From positions 91,024 to 155,023 of the forward strand of contig JADBXP010000017.1 of assembly GCA_020403455.1 (NCBI GenBank): 64,000 nucleotides of DNA, written 5' to 3'. Below the pieces are notes generated by a model. It was not told where the DNA came from, did not search any database, and saw only the letters and a list, made by a program, of their open reading frames with translations. This document shows, in pieces, positions 45,736 to 55,297 of this stretch; position 1 is the first letter of the stretch, and each line of letters starts with the position of its first letter. Source of the stretch: Chitinophagaceae bacterium (lineage in GTDB: Bacteria; Bacteroidota; Bacteroidia; Chitinophagales; Chitinophagaceae). The translations under genes were made by a program, and so were the position numbers.

Positions 45736-46767
45736 TTAAATCATTTCCCAGGTAATTGGGCAATCTGCTTCAATATTTGTTTTGGCGGTTCTTCCAATAA
45801 CGAAATCAATCATACTTGGATGAATTCCATACCCAGGTCTTTTTATAACGATATCGTGATCCTGAATAACTTCTCCTTTGGAAATATTTCTTGAAGAGAG
45901 GATACTTCTTCGAGCATTTTTATAGAACTCCATTTCCTCATCACTCGGTCCATTCCTAATCCCATCACCAAGGCTAGCTTCGATATCCCTAATCCTGCTG
46001 ACCATGTCGGCGAGTTCGTTCGGCTCAATTGCAAAAGCATGATCTGGCCCTTCCATTTTACGGCTAAGCGTATAATGCTTTTCAATAACTTTAGCTCCTA
46101 ATGCTACAGCAGCACAAGCGATGTGATCGCCCATCGTATGATCTGAATACCCTGTAATCACATTGAATGCCCGCCTAATCGTTTCCATAGCATTCAAGTT
46201 TGAAAGATTCACCGGGGCAGGATATACCGAAGTGCATTGCAAAACAATCAGTTTGTGATTGTCATTTCCACGACAAATATTCACCGCGGTTTCGATTTCT
46301 GACAATTTACACATACCAGCAGAGAACATTACTGCCTTACCTGTCTTGCTAATTTCGTCAATCAGTCTGACATCAACCATATCAAATGAAGCAACTTTAA
46401 TAATAGGCATGTTAACCCCGACCGCTATGCTTATTGCTTCAGAGTCACATGGAGAATCAATAAAGTCAACTTGATGGTTTTTGCATAAATCCGCAAGTTT
46501 TGCATGCCATGAACGATCAATCTCAAGTTTCTCAATTAGCTCATAAATATCCTCTTTATACAAACTGATTTTTGGGGTTTTTTTGGAGTAGTGATTTTTT
46601 GCTTTAAAAGTTTGAAATTTTACAGCGTTAACACCAGCATCGGCTGCTTTTTCAATCATCTCGCATGCCTGATCAAAACTACCATTGTGATTGCTTCCAA
46701 TTTCTGCTATCACGTAACATGGATTATTTGCTGATATAGTATAGTATGGTGTAGTTATGGTGTTCAT
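45736..46767 (-). CDS. pseI: Pseudaminic acid synthase
   Basis: 343 residues: a NeuB-type TIM barrel (YVIAEIGSNHNGSFDQA, AVKFQTFKA, FIDSPCDSEAI, KVASFDMVD, SAGMCKLSEIE, LQCTSVYPAP, GYSDHTMG, EKHYTL..GPDHAFA) and a C-terminal SAF domain (ARRSILSSRNISKGEVI). It condenses phosphoenolpyruvate with 2,4-diacetamido-2,4,6-trideoxy-altrose to give pseudaminic acid. I choose PseI over LegI/NeuB from the PseB, PseC and PseG genes in the same operon. Length equals that of Campylobacter PseI. Confidence 0.9.
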   Translation of the reverse strand: MNTITTPYYTISANNPCYVIAEIGSNHNGSFDQACEMIEKAADAGVNAVKFQTFKAKNHYSKKTPKISLYKEDIYELIEKLEIDRSWHAKLADLCKNHQVDFIDSPCDSEAISIAVGVNMPIIKVASFDMVDVRLIDEISKTGKAVMFSAGMCKLSEIETAVNICRGNDNHKLIVLQCTSVYPAPVNLSNLNAMETIRRAFNVITGYSDHTMGDHIACAAVALGAKVIEKHYTLSRKMEGPDHAFAIEPNELADMVSRIRDIEASLGDGIRNGPSDEEMEFYKNARRSILSSRNISKGEVIQDHDIVIKRPGYGIHPSMIDFVIGRTAKTNIEADCPITWEMI

Positions 46768-46797
46768 AAAATATTATGTATTACATTCTTATTAAAT

Positions 46798-47439
46798 TTA
46801 TTTGCTCGGATTAATTTTTTCAATAAAGAGCTTATATGTGTGTCCTTTATATTCAAAAAAAGCAGGATATAAATTATTGTCTACTACTCGTAATAAATTG
46901 AATTGTGATAGAATACTTTGGCTTATGTCCAATTTACTATCTGTCGCTCTTCTCCGTTTATAAAATGTGCTTTGGCCAATTTGTTTAATTCCACTAACAT
47001 TTGGATAGCTTGATATAAATTTCATTATAAGTTTAATCGTAACTTCGCCTTGAGCGCGTCGCATTTCATTGATTAATTCATGACCCTCAAAATTAATTAT
47101 CTCTTGAAAATATATTTCCCCAGCATCAATATCTTCGGTTGCTTCAAATAACGTTACAGGAATTTCGTTTTTTCCCTCAAGTATTTGCCAAGTTAAAGGA
47201 GACCATCCTTTACCATTAGGCAGAGCACTTTCATGGACAACTAGATTTTTCTTGTTCAATTGAAGATTCCTGAAAATCTTTTCACATGATAGCATAATAA
47301 GAATTTCGCCAGAAGTTACAGTTTCATGAGTATGTCTTTTAATAACATTAATTTTATTTTTGGAAAGCTCCTCTACAAGTATATCGACAAAAGGCAATAT
47401 CCATGAATTTTTATTATCTACCAAAATCTGTATTAACAT
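46798..47439 (-). CDS. Formyltransferase-family protein of the pseudaminic acid module
   Basis: 213 residues of the methionyl-tRNA/sugar formyltransferase fold. VVHESALPNGKGWSP carries the catalytic-type His, and DIDAGEIYFQ the Asp. The Asn that normally sits two residues before the His (NVH in Fmt) is Val here, so either the chemistry is altered or the subfamily uses another residue. It may N-formylate an amino sugar, for example giving a 7-formamido nonulosonate in place of acetyl. It lies between pseG and pseI with 21- and 30-bp gaps. Confidence 0.85.
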   Translation of the reverse strand: MLIQILVDNKNSWILPFVDILVEELSKNKINVIKRHTHETVTSGEILIMLSCEKIFRNLQLNKKNLVVHESALPNGKGWSPLTWQILEGKNEIPVTLFEATEDIDAGEIYFQEIINFEGHELINEMRRAQGEVTIKLIMKFISSYPNVSGIKQIGQSTFYKRRRATDSKLDISQSILSQFNLLRVVDNNLYPAFFEYKGHTYKLFIEKINPSK

Positions 47440-47460
47440 AATTTACTTTATAGATTAATC

Positions 47461-48567
47461 TTAAACAGGATTATTTAACATCGCATGTACAACTTTACTA
47501 CTTCCTTGACCGTCAACAAGATTCTGACATTTTAATGAAATGATTTCCCTCTCAGCAGGGGAATTGTTAAGTCTTTCAATTATTTGAATCATTTTTTGTT
47601 TATTAAAAAAATTACAATGCCCTATATAATAGATATATCCGTCTTCATTAAGCTGACGGCATGCCGCCAATTGATTATCAGCTAAAGAAATAACTATACT
47701 CGGGAGACCCATAAACATTCTTTCCCATGTAGATGTACCTCCACCACCAATTGCAATATCAGCTTGTGACATCAAATACCCTAAATCAGGCAAACTTGAG
47801 TATAATGCGCCTTTTTTAAATTTTGCCACAAGTTTTTGAATATCTGATCTGTAACTATCTCCTTTTCCGATAACAACATCGATTTCGATTTTATCTTTAA
47901 AGGCAACAAATAAAGCTTTAACTACTTGATAACATATAGAGTTAGTTTCCTCAGAACCACTTAAAAATAAAAAAAGTCTTGGTGTTGTATTACCTTTTTT
48001 TTTTTGATGCTTAAACTTAATAAATTCTTTTTTAAGTAAAGCATAATCTGGACCTAACAAACTTCTGCAATTAGATACCAGCAACCCCTCATATCGAGAT
48101 AAATAGTTAGGGGCATAGTTTTGATCAAGTAATAAATCGCAATAATGACTTCTATTAGCTAAATCATCAATCACCATAAGGCGCTTAGCAAAATGGTATA
48201 CACATTTCTCCCATACAATATCAATACCATATGAATCAATAATCAACCAGTCAATTGCAATGTCTTTAACAGACTCAATGGTTTCGCTAGCATCTTGAAC
48301 TGAAGTTGTACCTAACCAATCTTCATAAATATCGCCATCTATTTTTGCGTCAGATAATTTTAGGTTTACTTTTGTAAACGGTAACTCAATCAATGAATAA
48401 TTACTTTTTAAGATAAGATTATTAATGTTCCCGGGATGCCTTCGAGAAATAAAAATAATATTTGAATAGTCAATAACCTCTCGGATAGTATTAGCCAGTG
48501 TTAGACATCTCATTAAATGCCCGATGCCCATTTTTACAGATGAATCAACCCTAAATACAAAATTCAT
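47461..48567 (-). CDS. pseG: UDP-2,4-diacetamido-2,4,6-trideoxy-altropyranose hydrolase
   Basis: This 368-residue GT-B-fold hydrolase has FRVDSSVKMGIGHLMRCLTLA (the GxGHxxR motif with catalytic His), IDDLANRSHYCDLLLDQNY, GPDYALLKKEF and IGGGGTSTWERMFMGLPS. It removes UDP before the PseI step. The gene contains an A11 run in the coding strand (47995-48005 on the plus strand) within codons for QKKKG, where polymerase slippage is possible. 8 bp separate it from the fused cytidylyltransferase gene. Confidence 0.92.
   Translation of the reverse strand: MNFVFRVDSSVKMGIGHLMRCLTLANTIREVIDYSNIIFISRRHPGNINNLILKSNYSLIELPFTKVNLKLSDAKIDGDIYEDWLGTTSVQDASETIESVKDIAIDWLIIDSYGIDIVWEKCVYHFAKRLMVIDDLANRSHYCDLLLDQNYAPNYLSRYEGLLVSNCRSLLGPDYALLKKEFIKFKHQKKKGNTTPRLFLFLSGSEETNSICYQVVKALFVAFKDKIEIDVVIGKGDSYRSDIQKLVAKFKKGALYSSLPDLGYLMSQADIAIGGGGTSTWERMFMGLPSIVISLADNQLAACRQLNEDGYIYYIGHCNFFNKQKMIQIIERLNNSPAEREIISLKCQNLVDGQGSSKVVHAMLNNPV
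47995..48005 (+). repeat. T11 homopolymer (A11 in the coding strand) inside pseG
   Basis: Eleven T on the plus strand, the longest single-base run I noted in any coding region of the window, in codons for Gln-Lys-Lys-Lys-Gly. The frame is open at this length. Runs of this size can cause transcriptional or replicative slippage. Confidence 0.85.
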
Positions 48568-48575
48568 AACCTTGA

Positions 48576-50618
48576 TTAATTAAGCCGCTTAAATCCAGAA
48601 TGACATACAGGTCCTTTCAACAATTTCATAATATCTTCATCTCCTTTTTCACATTTACTGATTTGCCCAAATACAGGATCCAGTTCTTCGAAAAATGTAT
48701 TAACGATTTCATTTGTATGCTCAGTTGAGACATACACGCTAGTACCGGCAATATAACCTTTTAGCAACATTTCTTGGGTAATAAATGTTTTATATGCCAG
48801 TGCATTTTCACTTTGCAAACTAAAACTACATAGTGCCGGAAGACCTGAAATATCGATTTTCAAATCATGTAGATCAGCTAACTGCTGCCATTTTTTCTTG
48901 ATTTCATTTCCTGTTTGTGTTATGGTGTCCCAAGACTTGATTCGCTTCATTACTTCCAAAGTTTTTAAAGCAGCAGTAGGTCCGATTCTTTCAGTCCAAA
49001 AAGTACTGCTAATAAAGGAAGTTTGAGCAGCTTCCATCACTGAACGTCTCCCTACAATGGCTGTAATTGCATAACCATTACCCATGGCTTTTCCAAACAT
49101 GGCTATATCTGGTTCTACATTAAACATTTTGTGTAACCCTCCATAGGTTTGACGAAAGCCTGAAGTGCATTCATCAAAAACAAGTACGATACCACGTCGA
49201 GTAGCGAGGTCACGTACTCTATTTAGAAAACCATCAACTGGTCCATGGTTTCGAGAAACTTCCATTTTTATAACGCCAATATCTTCCTTATTCACAATCT
49301 CGAGTAGTTCCTCAAAATTATTATAGTTAAATGGGAAAATAGTTCCACGAAGATTCGCAGGAACACCATTGGGCTGTAAGCCAGGAATCAAATGCCCAGC
49401 CAGATTTTTTTCATCACCTAGATTAGCTGCTAGGTACCAGTCATGCCAACCATGATACCCACAAATGGCTACCTTATCTTTCCCACTTGCTGCTCGTGCA
49501 ATCCTTATAGCTATAGCATTTGCTTCACCACCTGATCTGGCAAAGCGAACCATATCAGCCCAAGGATTAATTTCGATAAGTGTTTCTGCCAAATACACTT
49601 CTTCAGGACAGTTAAAAGTAGACATATTACCTGCATCAACCGTTTTGCGCACAGCATCATCTACTTCAGGGTGTCCATAACCAAGTATATTAGTCCCAAT
49701 ACCCATGATAGACATATCTGTATAAGCTGTATTATCCAGATCCCATACTGTACAACCTTTTGCTTTTGTAAAATAAGCTGGCCACTGTTCAGGCAGAAAC
49801 ATTTCTGCCCTTTTCGATAACAACATATTTCCACCTGGAATTACTTTTTTAGCTCTTTGCCAGAGTTTTTGACCGGTATTCATCTTGGCTCCTTGATTTC
49901 TAATTAATGTAGCATTTGCTTCAAAAAGCTGTGATTTCTGTTGTGCTAATTTAACCACCTCTTTCCACGAAAAGAATATATCAGGTTTAAAATATTCGAA
50001 GATATTTTTAATCACTTCTAAATCCGCAGGTTCATCAACCGTCCATCTTAAATCAGAAAGATCCGTTTTGTTTAGAATATTTGAAATTGAAAAGTTTCCT
50101 GAAAATCGTATAAAAGGAGTCACATGCTCCTGATCAAACTTCTCATGTGCATTCAAGTGTGCCTTTTCTAATGCTTTAAAACTGAAGACCTCAGTATCAA
50201 GTCCGTCAGGATAGGTAGGTGGCAGGATATTGGAGCAATAATCTACATTTTCCTTAAGATACTTATCAATGACACTATCTACAACACTAGCATCAATAAG
50301 CGGGCAATCACCTGTTATCCTGATTATTATATCGGCATTGTATGTTTTTGCTGCTTCAAAAAAACGCTCCAATACATTATTTTCATTGCCTCTAAAAATA
50401 TTTAACCCCATTTTAGAAACATGTTCTACTAAGGGATCATTTAATTTGTCGGTAGATGTTGCTAAAATGATTTCATCAATTTTTTTAGACCGCTGAAGTC
50501 GTTTTATCAATATTTCAATTAAAGGAATGCCCTGAACTTGCTTCATTACCTTGTTTTTGAATCTGGTAGACCCCATACGAGCCTGAATAATAGCGACAAC
50601 TCTTGGATGATTACTCAT
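48576..50618 (-). CDS. PseF-like CMP-transferase fused to class III aminotransferase
   Basis: 680 residues in two domains. Residues about 1-235 are a SpsF/PseF-type cytidylyltransferase (IIQARMGSTRFKNKVM, RITGDCPLID, WTVDEPADLEVI), which would activate pseudaminic acid with CTP. Residues about 247-660 are a class III, glutamate-1-semialdehyde-like aminotransferase (MVRFARSGGEANAIAIRIAR, GYHGWHDW, FDECTSGFR with Asp 482, MFGKAMGNG with PLP Lys 510). All key residues are present in both. What the aminotransferase acts on is not evident, since PseC already covers the pathway's amination. No separate pseF is present. Confidence 0.9.
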   Translation of the reverse strand: MSNHPRVVAIIQARMGSTRFKNKVMKQVQGIPLIEILIKRLQRSKKIDEIILATSTDKLNDPLVEHVSKMGLNIFRGNENNVLERFFEAAKTYNADIIIRITGDCPLIDASVVDSVIDKYLKENVDYCSNILPPTYPDGLDTEVFSFKALEKAHLNAHEKFDQEHVTPFIRFSGNFSISNILNKTDLSDLRWTVDEPADLEVIKNIFEYFKPDIFFSWKEVVKLAQQKSQLFEANATLIRNQGAKMNTGQKLWQRAKKVIPGGNMLLSKRAEMFLPEQWPAYFTKAKGCTVWDLDNTAYTDMSIMGIGTNILGYGHPEVDDAVRKTVDAGNMSTFNCPEEVYLAETLIEINPWADMVRFARSGGEANAIAIRIARAASGKDKVAICGYHGWHDWYLAANLGDEKNLAGHLIPGLQPNGVPANLRGTIFPFNYNNFEELLEIVNKEDIGVIKMEVSRNHGPVDGFLNRVRDLATRRGIVLVFDECTSGFRQTYGGLHKMFNVEPDIAMFGKAMGNGYAITAIVGRRSVMEAAQTSFISSTFWTERIGPTAALKTLEVMKRIKSWDTITQTGNEIKKKWQQLADLHDLKIDISGLPALCSFSLQSENALAYKTFITQEMLLKGYIAGTSVYVSTEHTNEIVNTFFEELDPVFGQISKCEKGDEDIMKLLKGPVCHSGFKRLN

Positions 50619-50631
50619 GTTGAAAAAATAT

Positions 50632-51495
50632 TTAAATCCAATTTGTAGGATATAAAATAGATGATGGCGTTACAGCTATCTGATTAATTTTTTCCTTTAC
50701 TGTTGATGGAAGAGCAGCCCTAAATACTCCTAAATTTCTTAAAAGCTGTACTTTTGTATCAACCCCTATTATTATTTCATCTATATATGCTTGACTAGAT
50801 GGGTAGAGAAGACATAGCATTTCAATTGATAGCTCTTCTTGCGCACCTATTTCCTCTATTTTTTGAATCCACGGCTTAAGAGTTGAAACTTTATGTGGTA
50901 GTTTATCACTACCCATAAAAAAAAGGCCCTGTAAAAAAACAGACCTCACCTGAATAATTTTTCCTTTTTTTTTTGCTAAAGCTAAAAGAGAACCTCTTTG
51001 AAAATCATTATCCAATAAGTTAAAGGGTAGCTGTATTACATCAATTGATGGATCATCAGTTACTGCTTTCAGCTCTTCATTTGTATAGATTGAAACACCC
51101 AAAAATTCAACCAACTCATCATCCTTAGCTCTAAGTAAATCATCTAAAAAATGCTTATTTTCTTTATACTCAGCATAAGAGTGAAAAAAAATTATATTGA
51201 TTTTATTACAACCGAGGTGCGCTATATCAAGTCTCAGTTTATCAACTAAGAATTCAGTCCTAAGATTCTTAAATTTTGAATTAATTTTAAAAATTTTACC
51301 AGATGATGCATGAAAAGAAGAAATTAAATTAATTGCGTCACCATAAGCATCAGCAGTATCTAGAGTATCTACACCATTATCCCATGCTGTTTCTAGTATA
51401 TCAAAGACGCTATTGGTATCTGGCTTTCCAGCCTTATTATTTATTCCATAATAAACTCCAAACTGGACAGTCCCTAAAATTAGATTCTTATTCAC
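50632..51495 (-). CDS. Aldo/keto reductase
   Basis: 287 residues. LGTVQFGVYYGI, TLDTADAYGDA (catalytic Asp and Tyr region), IIFFHSYAEY (His) and SVFLQGLFFMG identify an NADPH-dependent AKR of the group common in nonulosonate and other sugar clusters, where the reaction is not established. It starts at GTG (51493-51495) within an 8-bp overlap with the GNAT gene. A T10 run (A10 in coding) lies at 50965-50974. Confidence 0.88.
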   Translation of the reverse strand: MNKNLILGTVQFGVYYGINNKAGKPDTNSVFDILETAWDNGVDTLDTADAYGDAINLISSFHASSGKIFKINSKFKNLRTEFLVDKLRLDIAHLGCNKINIIFFHSYAEYKENKHFLDDLLRAKDDELVEFLGVSIYTNEELKAVTDDPSIDVIQLPFNLLDNDFQRGSLLALAKKKGKIIQVRSVFLQGLFFMGSDKLPHKVSTLKPWIQKIEEIGAQEELSIEMLCLLYPSSQAYIDEIIIGVDTKVQLLRNLGVFRAALPSTVKEKINQIAVTPSSILYPTNWI

Positions 51496-52036
51496 AAAAT
51501 GATAAATTTCCTAGAGTCATACGTAGGTAATATTTGCTGCTAATGGGGTCAGCTTCGCTAATAGAATGAGGCGATACAATACTAAAACCTAGCTTTTGAT
51601 ACAACTTAATTGCTGGTATATTTTCTTTATGCACTCCAAGCCGAATTTCCTTTAGGCCTACAACATTAAAACAAAAATCTATCACAATCTTTGAAACCTC
51701 AGCAGCATACCCCATACCCCACACAGATTTATCCCCAATCATTATTCCATACTCGCCATGTAAATCATTTTTATCAATCTTGTCAATCTTTATATTGCCA
51801 ATATGATTATTATTTTCTTTGACAATAATTGCCCAAAAAAAAATATCCTCAAAGCTTTTTTCACGGACAAAGTTTACTAATTGCTTCATAGTAAAATCTC
51901 CGCCTGAACTGAGATATTTATAGACTTCAGGGTCATTTAACCAAGACAAATATTTTTGATTACAAAAACTTTTACTTAGTGGCTTAAGGATAGTTCTATC
52001 TCCTTTAAGAACTGGCGTAGCAACTTTTTTATACAT
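51488..52036 (-). CDS. pseH: GNAT N-acetyltransferase, PseH-like
   Basis: This 182-residue RimJ/RimL-type GNAT domain has GIMIGDKSVWGMGYAAEVSK (acetyl-CoA-binding Q/RxxGxG/A variant) and HKENIPAIKLYQKLGF. In this operon it most likely acetylates the 4-amino group of UDP-4-amino-4,6-dideoxy-AltNAc, between PseC and PseG. The call depends on context, as GNAT sequences alone are not specific. Its ATG shares a base with the stop of pseC. Confidence 0.82.
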   Translation of the reverse strand: MYKKVATPVLKGDRTILKPLSKSFCNQKYLSWLNDPEVYKYLSSGGDFTMKQLVNFVREKSFEDIFFWAIIVKENNNHIGNIKIDKIDKNDLHGEYGIMIGDKSVWGMGYAAEVSKIVIDFCFNVVGLKEIRLGVHKENIPAIKLYQKLGFSIVSPHSISEADPISSKYYLRMTLGNLSFCE

Positions 52037-53208
52037 TAAAATAAATTTTGAAATCCCATCGGACTATTTATTCTTTCAATTATAAAATCTTGTTGCTCTG
52101 TGTTTAGGGATGAGTACATAGGGATACTGATTGCCTCCTTATAGTAGGCTTCGGCATTCGGGAAATCTTTCTTTTTATAACCCATTCTTTGATAGTATGG
52201 CTGTCTGTAAATTGGTATGTAATGTAAATTAACAAGAATACCGGCACTTCTTAATTTTTCAAACATCTGCAGATGGCCAACAATACTATTTCCTTCTTTA
52301 ATCCTTATGACATATAAATGCAGTGCTGAGTAGGTATCTGGATGTTGCCAAGGCTTAAGTATCCATTCTTCTGTAAGTTTATTGTTGTAGTAGTCTGCAA
52401 TTTTATGTCTTGCTTCAACAAATTCGGTTAGTCGTTTCATTTGACTTAAGCCTAGGGCAGCCTGAATATCAGTCATCCGATAGTTATAGCCTAGTCCAAT
52501 TTGCTCATAATACCATGGTCCATCTGGCAACTTGGTCATTTCACTTGTATGCCTAACAATACCATGACTTCTAAATCTACTTAACCATAAAGCAATCTGA
52601 GGATCATTCGTTAGACACATTCCCCCCTCTCCAGTAGTAATAATTTTAACAGGATGAAAACTAAAAACTGTGATATCACTAAACTTACAATTGCCTATAT
52701 ACTCACCCATATATTTCCCACCGATGGCGTGGGAAGCATCTTCAATAATTTTAAATCCATATTTTTTTGATAACTCGTATATTTCTTTCATCTGACTAGA
52801 CTGTCCACAAAGATGCACTGGTATGACAACTTTAGGCAGCATCCCTACTTTCTCAGCTTTTTGTAGCTTATCACTTAAAGCATCAACAGACATATTATAA
52901 GTCAAGGGATCAATATCAACGAAATCAACAGTAGCACCACAATAAAGTGCACAATTTGAAGATGCCACAAAAGAAATCGGGCTTGTCCAGACGATATCGT
53001 TTGTTCCAACACCCAATGACATGCATGCAATATGCAACGCAGACGTAGCACTATTTACAGCAACTGCAAACTTTGCATGACAATATTCTAACACTGCCTT
53101 TTCAAAGGCAGGCACAACAGGCCCTTGTGTTAAAAAATCGGATCGAAGCACATCAACTACTGCTTCTATGTCTGACTCAGAAATGTCTTGACGCCCATAT
53201 GGTATCAT
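52036..53208 (-). CDS. pseC: UDP-4-amino-4,6-dideoxy-N-acetyl-altrosamine transaminase
   Basis: This 390-residue DegT-family aminotransferase has IPYGRQDISESDIEAV at the N-terminus (typical of PseC), VNSATSALHIAC, IEDASHAIGG (PLP-pocket Asp) and VFSFHPVKIITTGEGGM with the PLP Lys, then YNYRMTDIQAALG. It aminates C4 of the keto sugar made by PseB. It overlaps the RmlD-like gene by ATGA and the GNAT gene by one base. Confidence 0.93.
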   Translation of the reverse strand: MIPYGRQDISESDIEAVVDVLRSDFLTQGPVVPAFEKAVLEYCHAKFAVAVNSATSALHIACMSLGVGTNDIVWTSPISFVASSNCALYCGATVDFVDIDPLTYNMSVDALSDKLQKAEKVGMLPKVVIPVHLCGQSSQMKEIYELSKKYGFKIIEDASHAIGGKYMGEYIGNCKFSDITVFSFHPVKIITTGEGGMCLTNDPQIALWLSRFRSHGIVRHTSEMTKLPDGPWYYEQIGLGYNYRMTDIQAALGLSQMKRLTEFVEARHKIADYYNNKLTEEWILKPWQHPDTYSALHLYVIRIKEGNSIVGHLQMFEKLRSAGILVNLHYIPIYRQPYYQRMGYKKKDFPNAEAYYKEAISIPMYSSLNTEQQDFIIERINSPMGFQNLF

Positions 53209-54122
53209 ATACTTAAAATTTCTTTTCTTATACCATTTTGCTCTTGTTCAAAGAGCCTTCTCATCTGTATATTAATAGTAGGAATTTCTATACCGATAAT
53301 TTCTTCTAATTTTTTATTTGATAAACTCATATCAGCAGGACGCTTGACTAGTTTGAAATTATCGGTAATCTTAGCTCTTGATATAAAACTATTATCTAAA
53401 TTAAATGTTGTCGCTAATAAGATTCCAAATTCATATTTAGTTATCCGTTCGCTACTGACAATATTAAATACACCCTTTTGTTTTTTTTCAAGAAGTACAT
53501 GCACAAATTTTATCAAATATTCTGCGAGAATTGGTGTATAAAAGACATCATCAAAAAGTTTAATGTTGTCTTTGTTTCTAAGAGAATTAATTATCACATC
53601 ACTAAATGAATTACGATACGATGTTCCCCAACAATAAAAATTTGTTCTTACTATGAGTGCATTCTGATTGTTATACTTTACAATCTCTTCAGCTTTAGCT
53701 TTGGTTTTTCCGTAGACATTTAAGGGACTTACAATCTCAGATTCATTATACAAAGTATTTTCTCCCGAAAATAAATGATCTGTAGATATATGTACAAAGT
53801 CGATACCTAATTCGCCGCATACTTTTGATAGGAAATCTGAGAGTTTGACATTGACCGAATTCGCCAATAAAGGATTTGATTCACAAAGTTCAACATTGGT
53901 TAGTCCTGCTGTATGAATTACTATATCAGGTTTTACCATATTAAATAATTCCAAGGTCATTTGATAAGAAGTAACTTGATAAATCACACTAGATGTGTCT
54001 CTAATGTTTATTAATCGTTTATTAAGCAATAAAACAACGTCATAAAAATCTCTGCACGTAATTGCCCAATTAACACCAAGTAACCCTGATCCACCAGTAA
54101 TCAAAAGTCGTTTCTTATTCAT
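53205..54122 (-). CDS. RmlD-like SDR reductase
   Basis: This 305-residue protein has LLITGGSGLLGVNWA, IHTAGLTNVELCE, HISTDHLFSGE and YGKTK, the features of dTDP-4-dehydrorhamnose reductase-type SDRs. It lies between pseB and pseC (6-bp gap and ATGA overlap). It is not needed for standard pseudaminic acid synthesis, so it may reduce or epimerise a branch intermediate, or work with the aldo/keto reductase. The reaction is unknown. Confidence 0.87.
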   Translation of the reverse strand: MNKKRLLITGGSGLLGVNWAITCRDFYDVVLLLNKRLINIRDTSSVIYQVTSYQMTLELFNMVKPDIVIHTAGLTNVELCESNPLLANSVNVKLSDFLSKVCGELGIDFVHISTDHLFSGENTLYNESEIVSPLNVYGKTKAKAEEIVKYNNQNALIVRTNFYCWGTSYRNSFSDVIINSLRNKDNIKLFDDVFYTPILAEYLIKFVHVLLEKKQKGVFNIVSSERITKYEFGILLATTFNLDNSFISRAKITDNFKLVKRPADMSLSNKKLEEIIGIEIPTINIQMRRLFEQEQNGIRKEILSI

Positions 54123-54128
54123 AAAAGA

Positions 54129-55127
54129 TTATATGGCGCCAATCTTATGCTTATTAGCATCAATCCATGACTTCAGATCGTCGATAGACATCCATTCCTT
54201 ATTATTATCTGATGTGTAGGTAAATCCATCTTCTACTTTTTTTCCTTCTTTAATTCTTCTTTCATCGGATGACCAGTTATGAATAGCAGGAAGAATTTTA
54301 TAATATGACTCATATTCAAAAGTATGTGGGGCATCTTCAGAACCAATCATTTGCTCGTGAATTTTCTCTCCAGGACGAATTCCGATTATTTCATGTTTTG
54401 CTTCAGGCGAAACAGCTCTAGCAATATCTACAATATTCATTGATGGAATTTTCTTAACATATATCTCTCCTCCACTCATATCTTCGAATGCTCTCCATAC
54501 CAACTGCACACCCTCCTCCAGTGTAATCATAAATCGAGTCATACGCTCATCCGTAATAGGTAAAATACCAGTACTCGCTAACTGAGAGAAGAAAGGAATT
54601 ACCGAGCCTCTCGAACCCATAACATTACCATATCGTACAACAGAGAATGTAGTATTATGGGTATTAGCGAAAGAATTTGCCGCAACAAATAACTTATCTG
54701 AAGCTAATTTAGTTGCACCATATAAATTTATTGGATTACTTGCTTTATCAGTTGATAAAGCAACTACCTTCTTAATTTTACGATCAATACATGCATCAAT
54801 CAAATTCATAGCCCCGTCAATATTTGTCTTGATACATTCAAAGGGATTATACTCTGCTGTTGGAACAATTTTTGTTGCTGCAGCGTGAACCACATAATCA
54901 ACCCCGTCCAAAGCTCTCGAAATCCTATCCTTATCCCTTACATCACCAATTATAAATTTAACACGGTAGTCATTTAAATATTTCTTGGACATGTCCCATT
55001 GCTTCATCTCATCACGAGAAAATATAATTATTTGTTTAGGATCATATTTGCCAAGTGTCATAGGAACAAAAGTGTTCCCAAAAGAACCAGTGCCACCAGT
55101 TAATAAGATTGTTGAGTTTTTTAACAT
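54129..55127 (-). CDS. pseB: UDP-GlcNAc 4,6-dehydratase (inverting)
   Basis: This 332-residue SDR of the PseB/FlaA1-soluble type has LLTGGTGSFGNTFVP, FSRDEMKQWDM (NADP loop), HAAATKIVPTAE, LSTDKASNPINLYGATK with the Tyr-Lys pair, YGNVMGSRGSVIPFF and GIRPGEKIHEQM. It performs the first committed step toward CMP-pseudaminic acid. It is the first gene of the nonulosonate module and follows a 170-bp non-coding gap, where base composition changes from framework to cassette. Confidence 0.94.
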   Translation of the reverse strand: MLKNSTILLTGGTGSFGNTFVPMTLGKYDPKQIIIFSRDEMKQWDMSKKYLNDYRVKFIIGDVRDKDRISRALDGVDYVVHAAATKIVPTAEYNPFECIKTNIDGAMNLIDACIDRKIKKVVALSTDKASNPINLYGATKLASDKLFVAANSFANTHNTTFSVVRYGNVMGSRGSVIPFFSQLASTGILPITDERMTRFMITLEEGVQLVWRAFEDMSGGEIYVKKIPSMNIVDIARAVSPEAKHEIIGIRPGEKIHEQMIGSEDAPHTFEYESYYKILPAIHNWSSDERRIKEGKKVEDGFTYTSDNNKEWMSIDDLKSWIDANKHKIGAI

Positions 55128-55297
55128 AGATGAGTTTTATTTTAATTATTAAGGTATAACGTATCAAAAAAGAAATTTACCATTTTCAAAACGAAAAAAT
55201 TACAAGCTTTTAAAATATTTAAAATTTATAATATTTTATTATTGATGTTTTAATGGATGGACAAAAATTAAAATTGCACTTTCGTGAATTTATCAAA

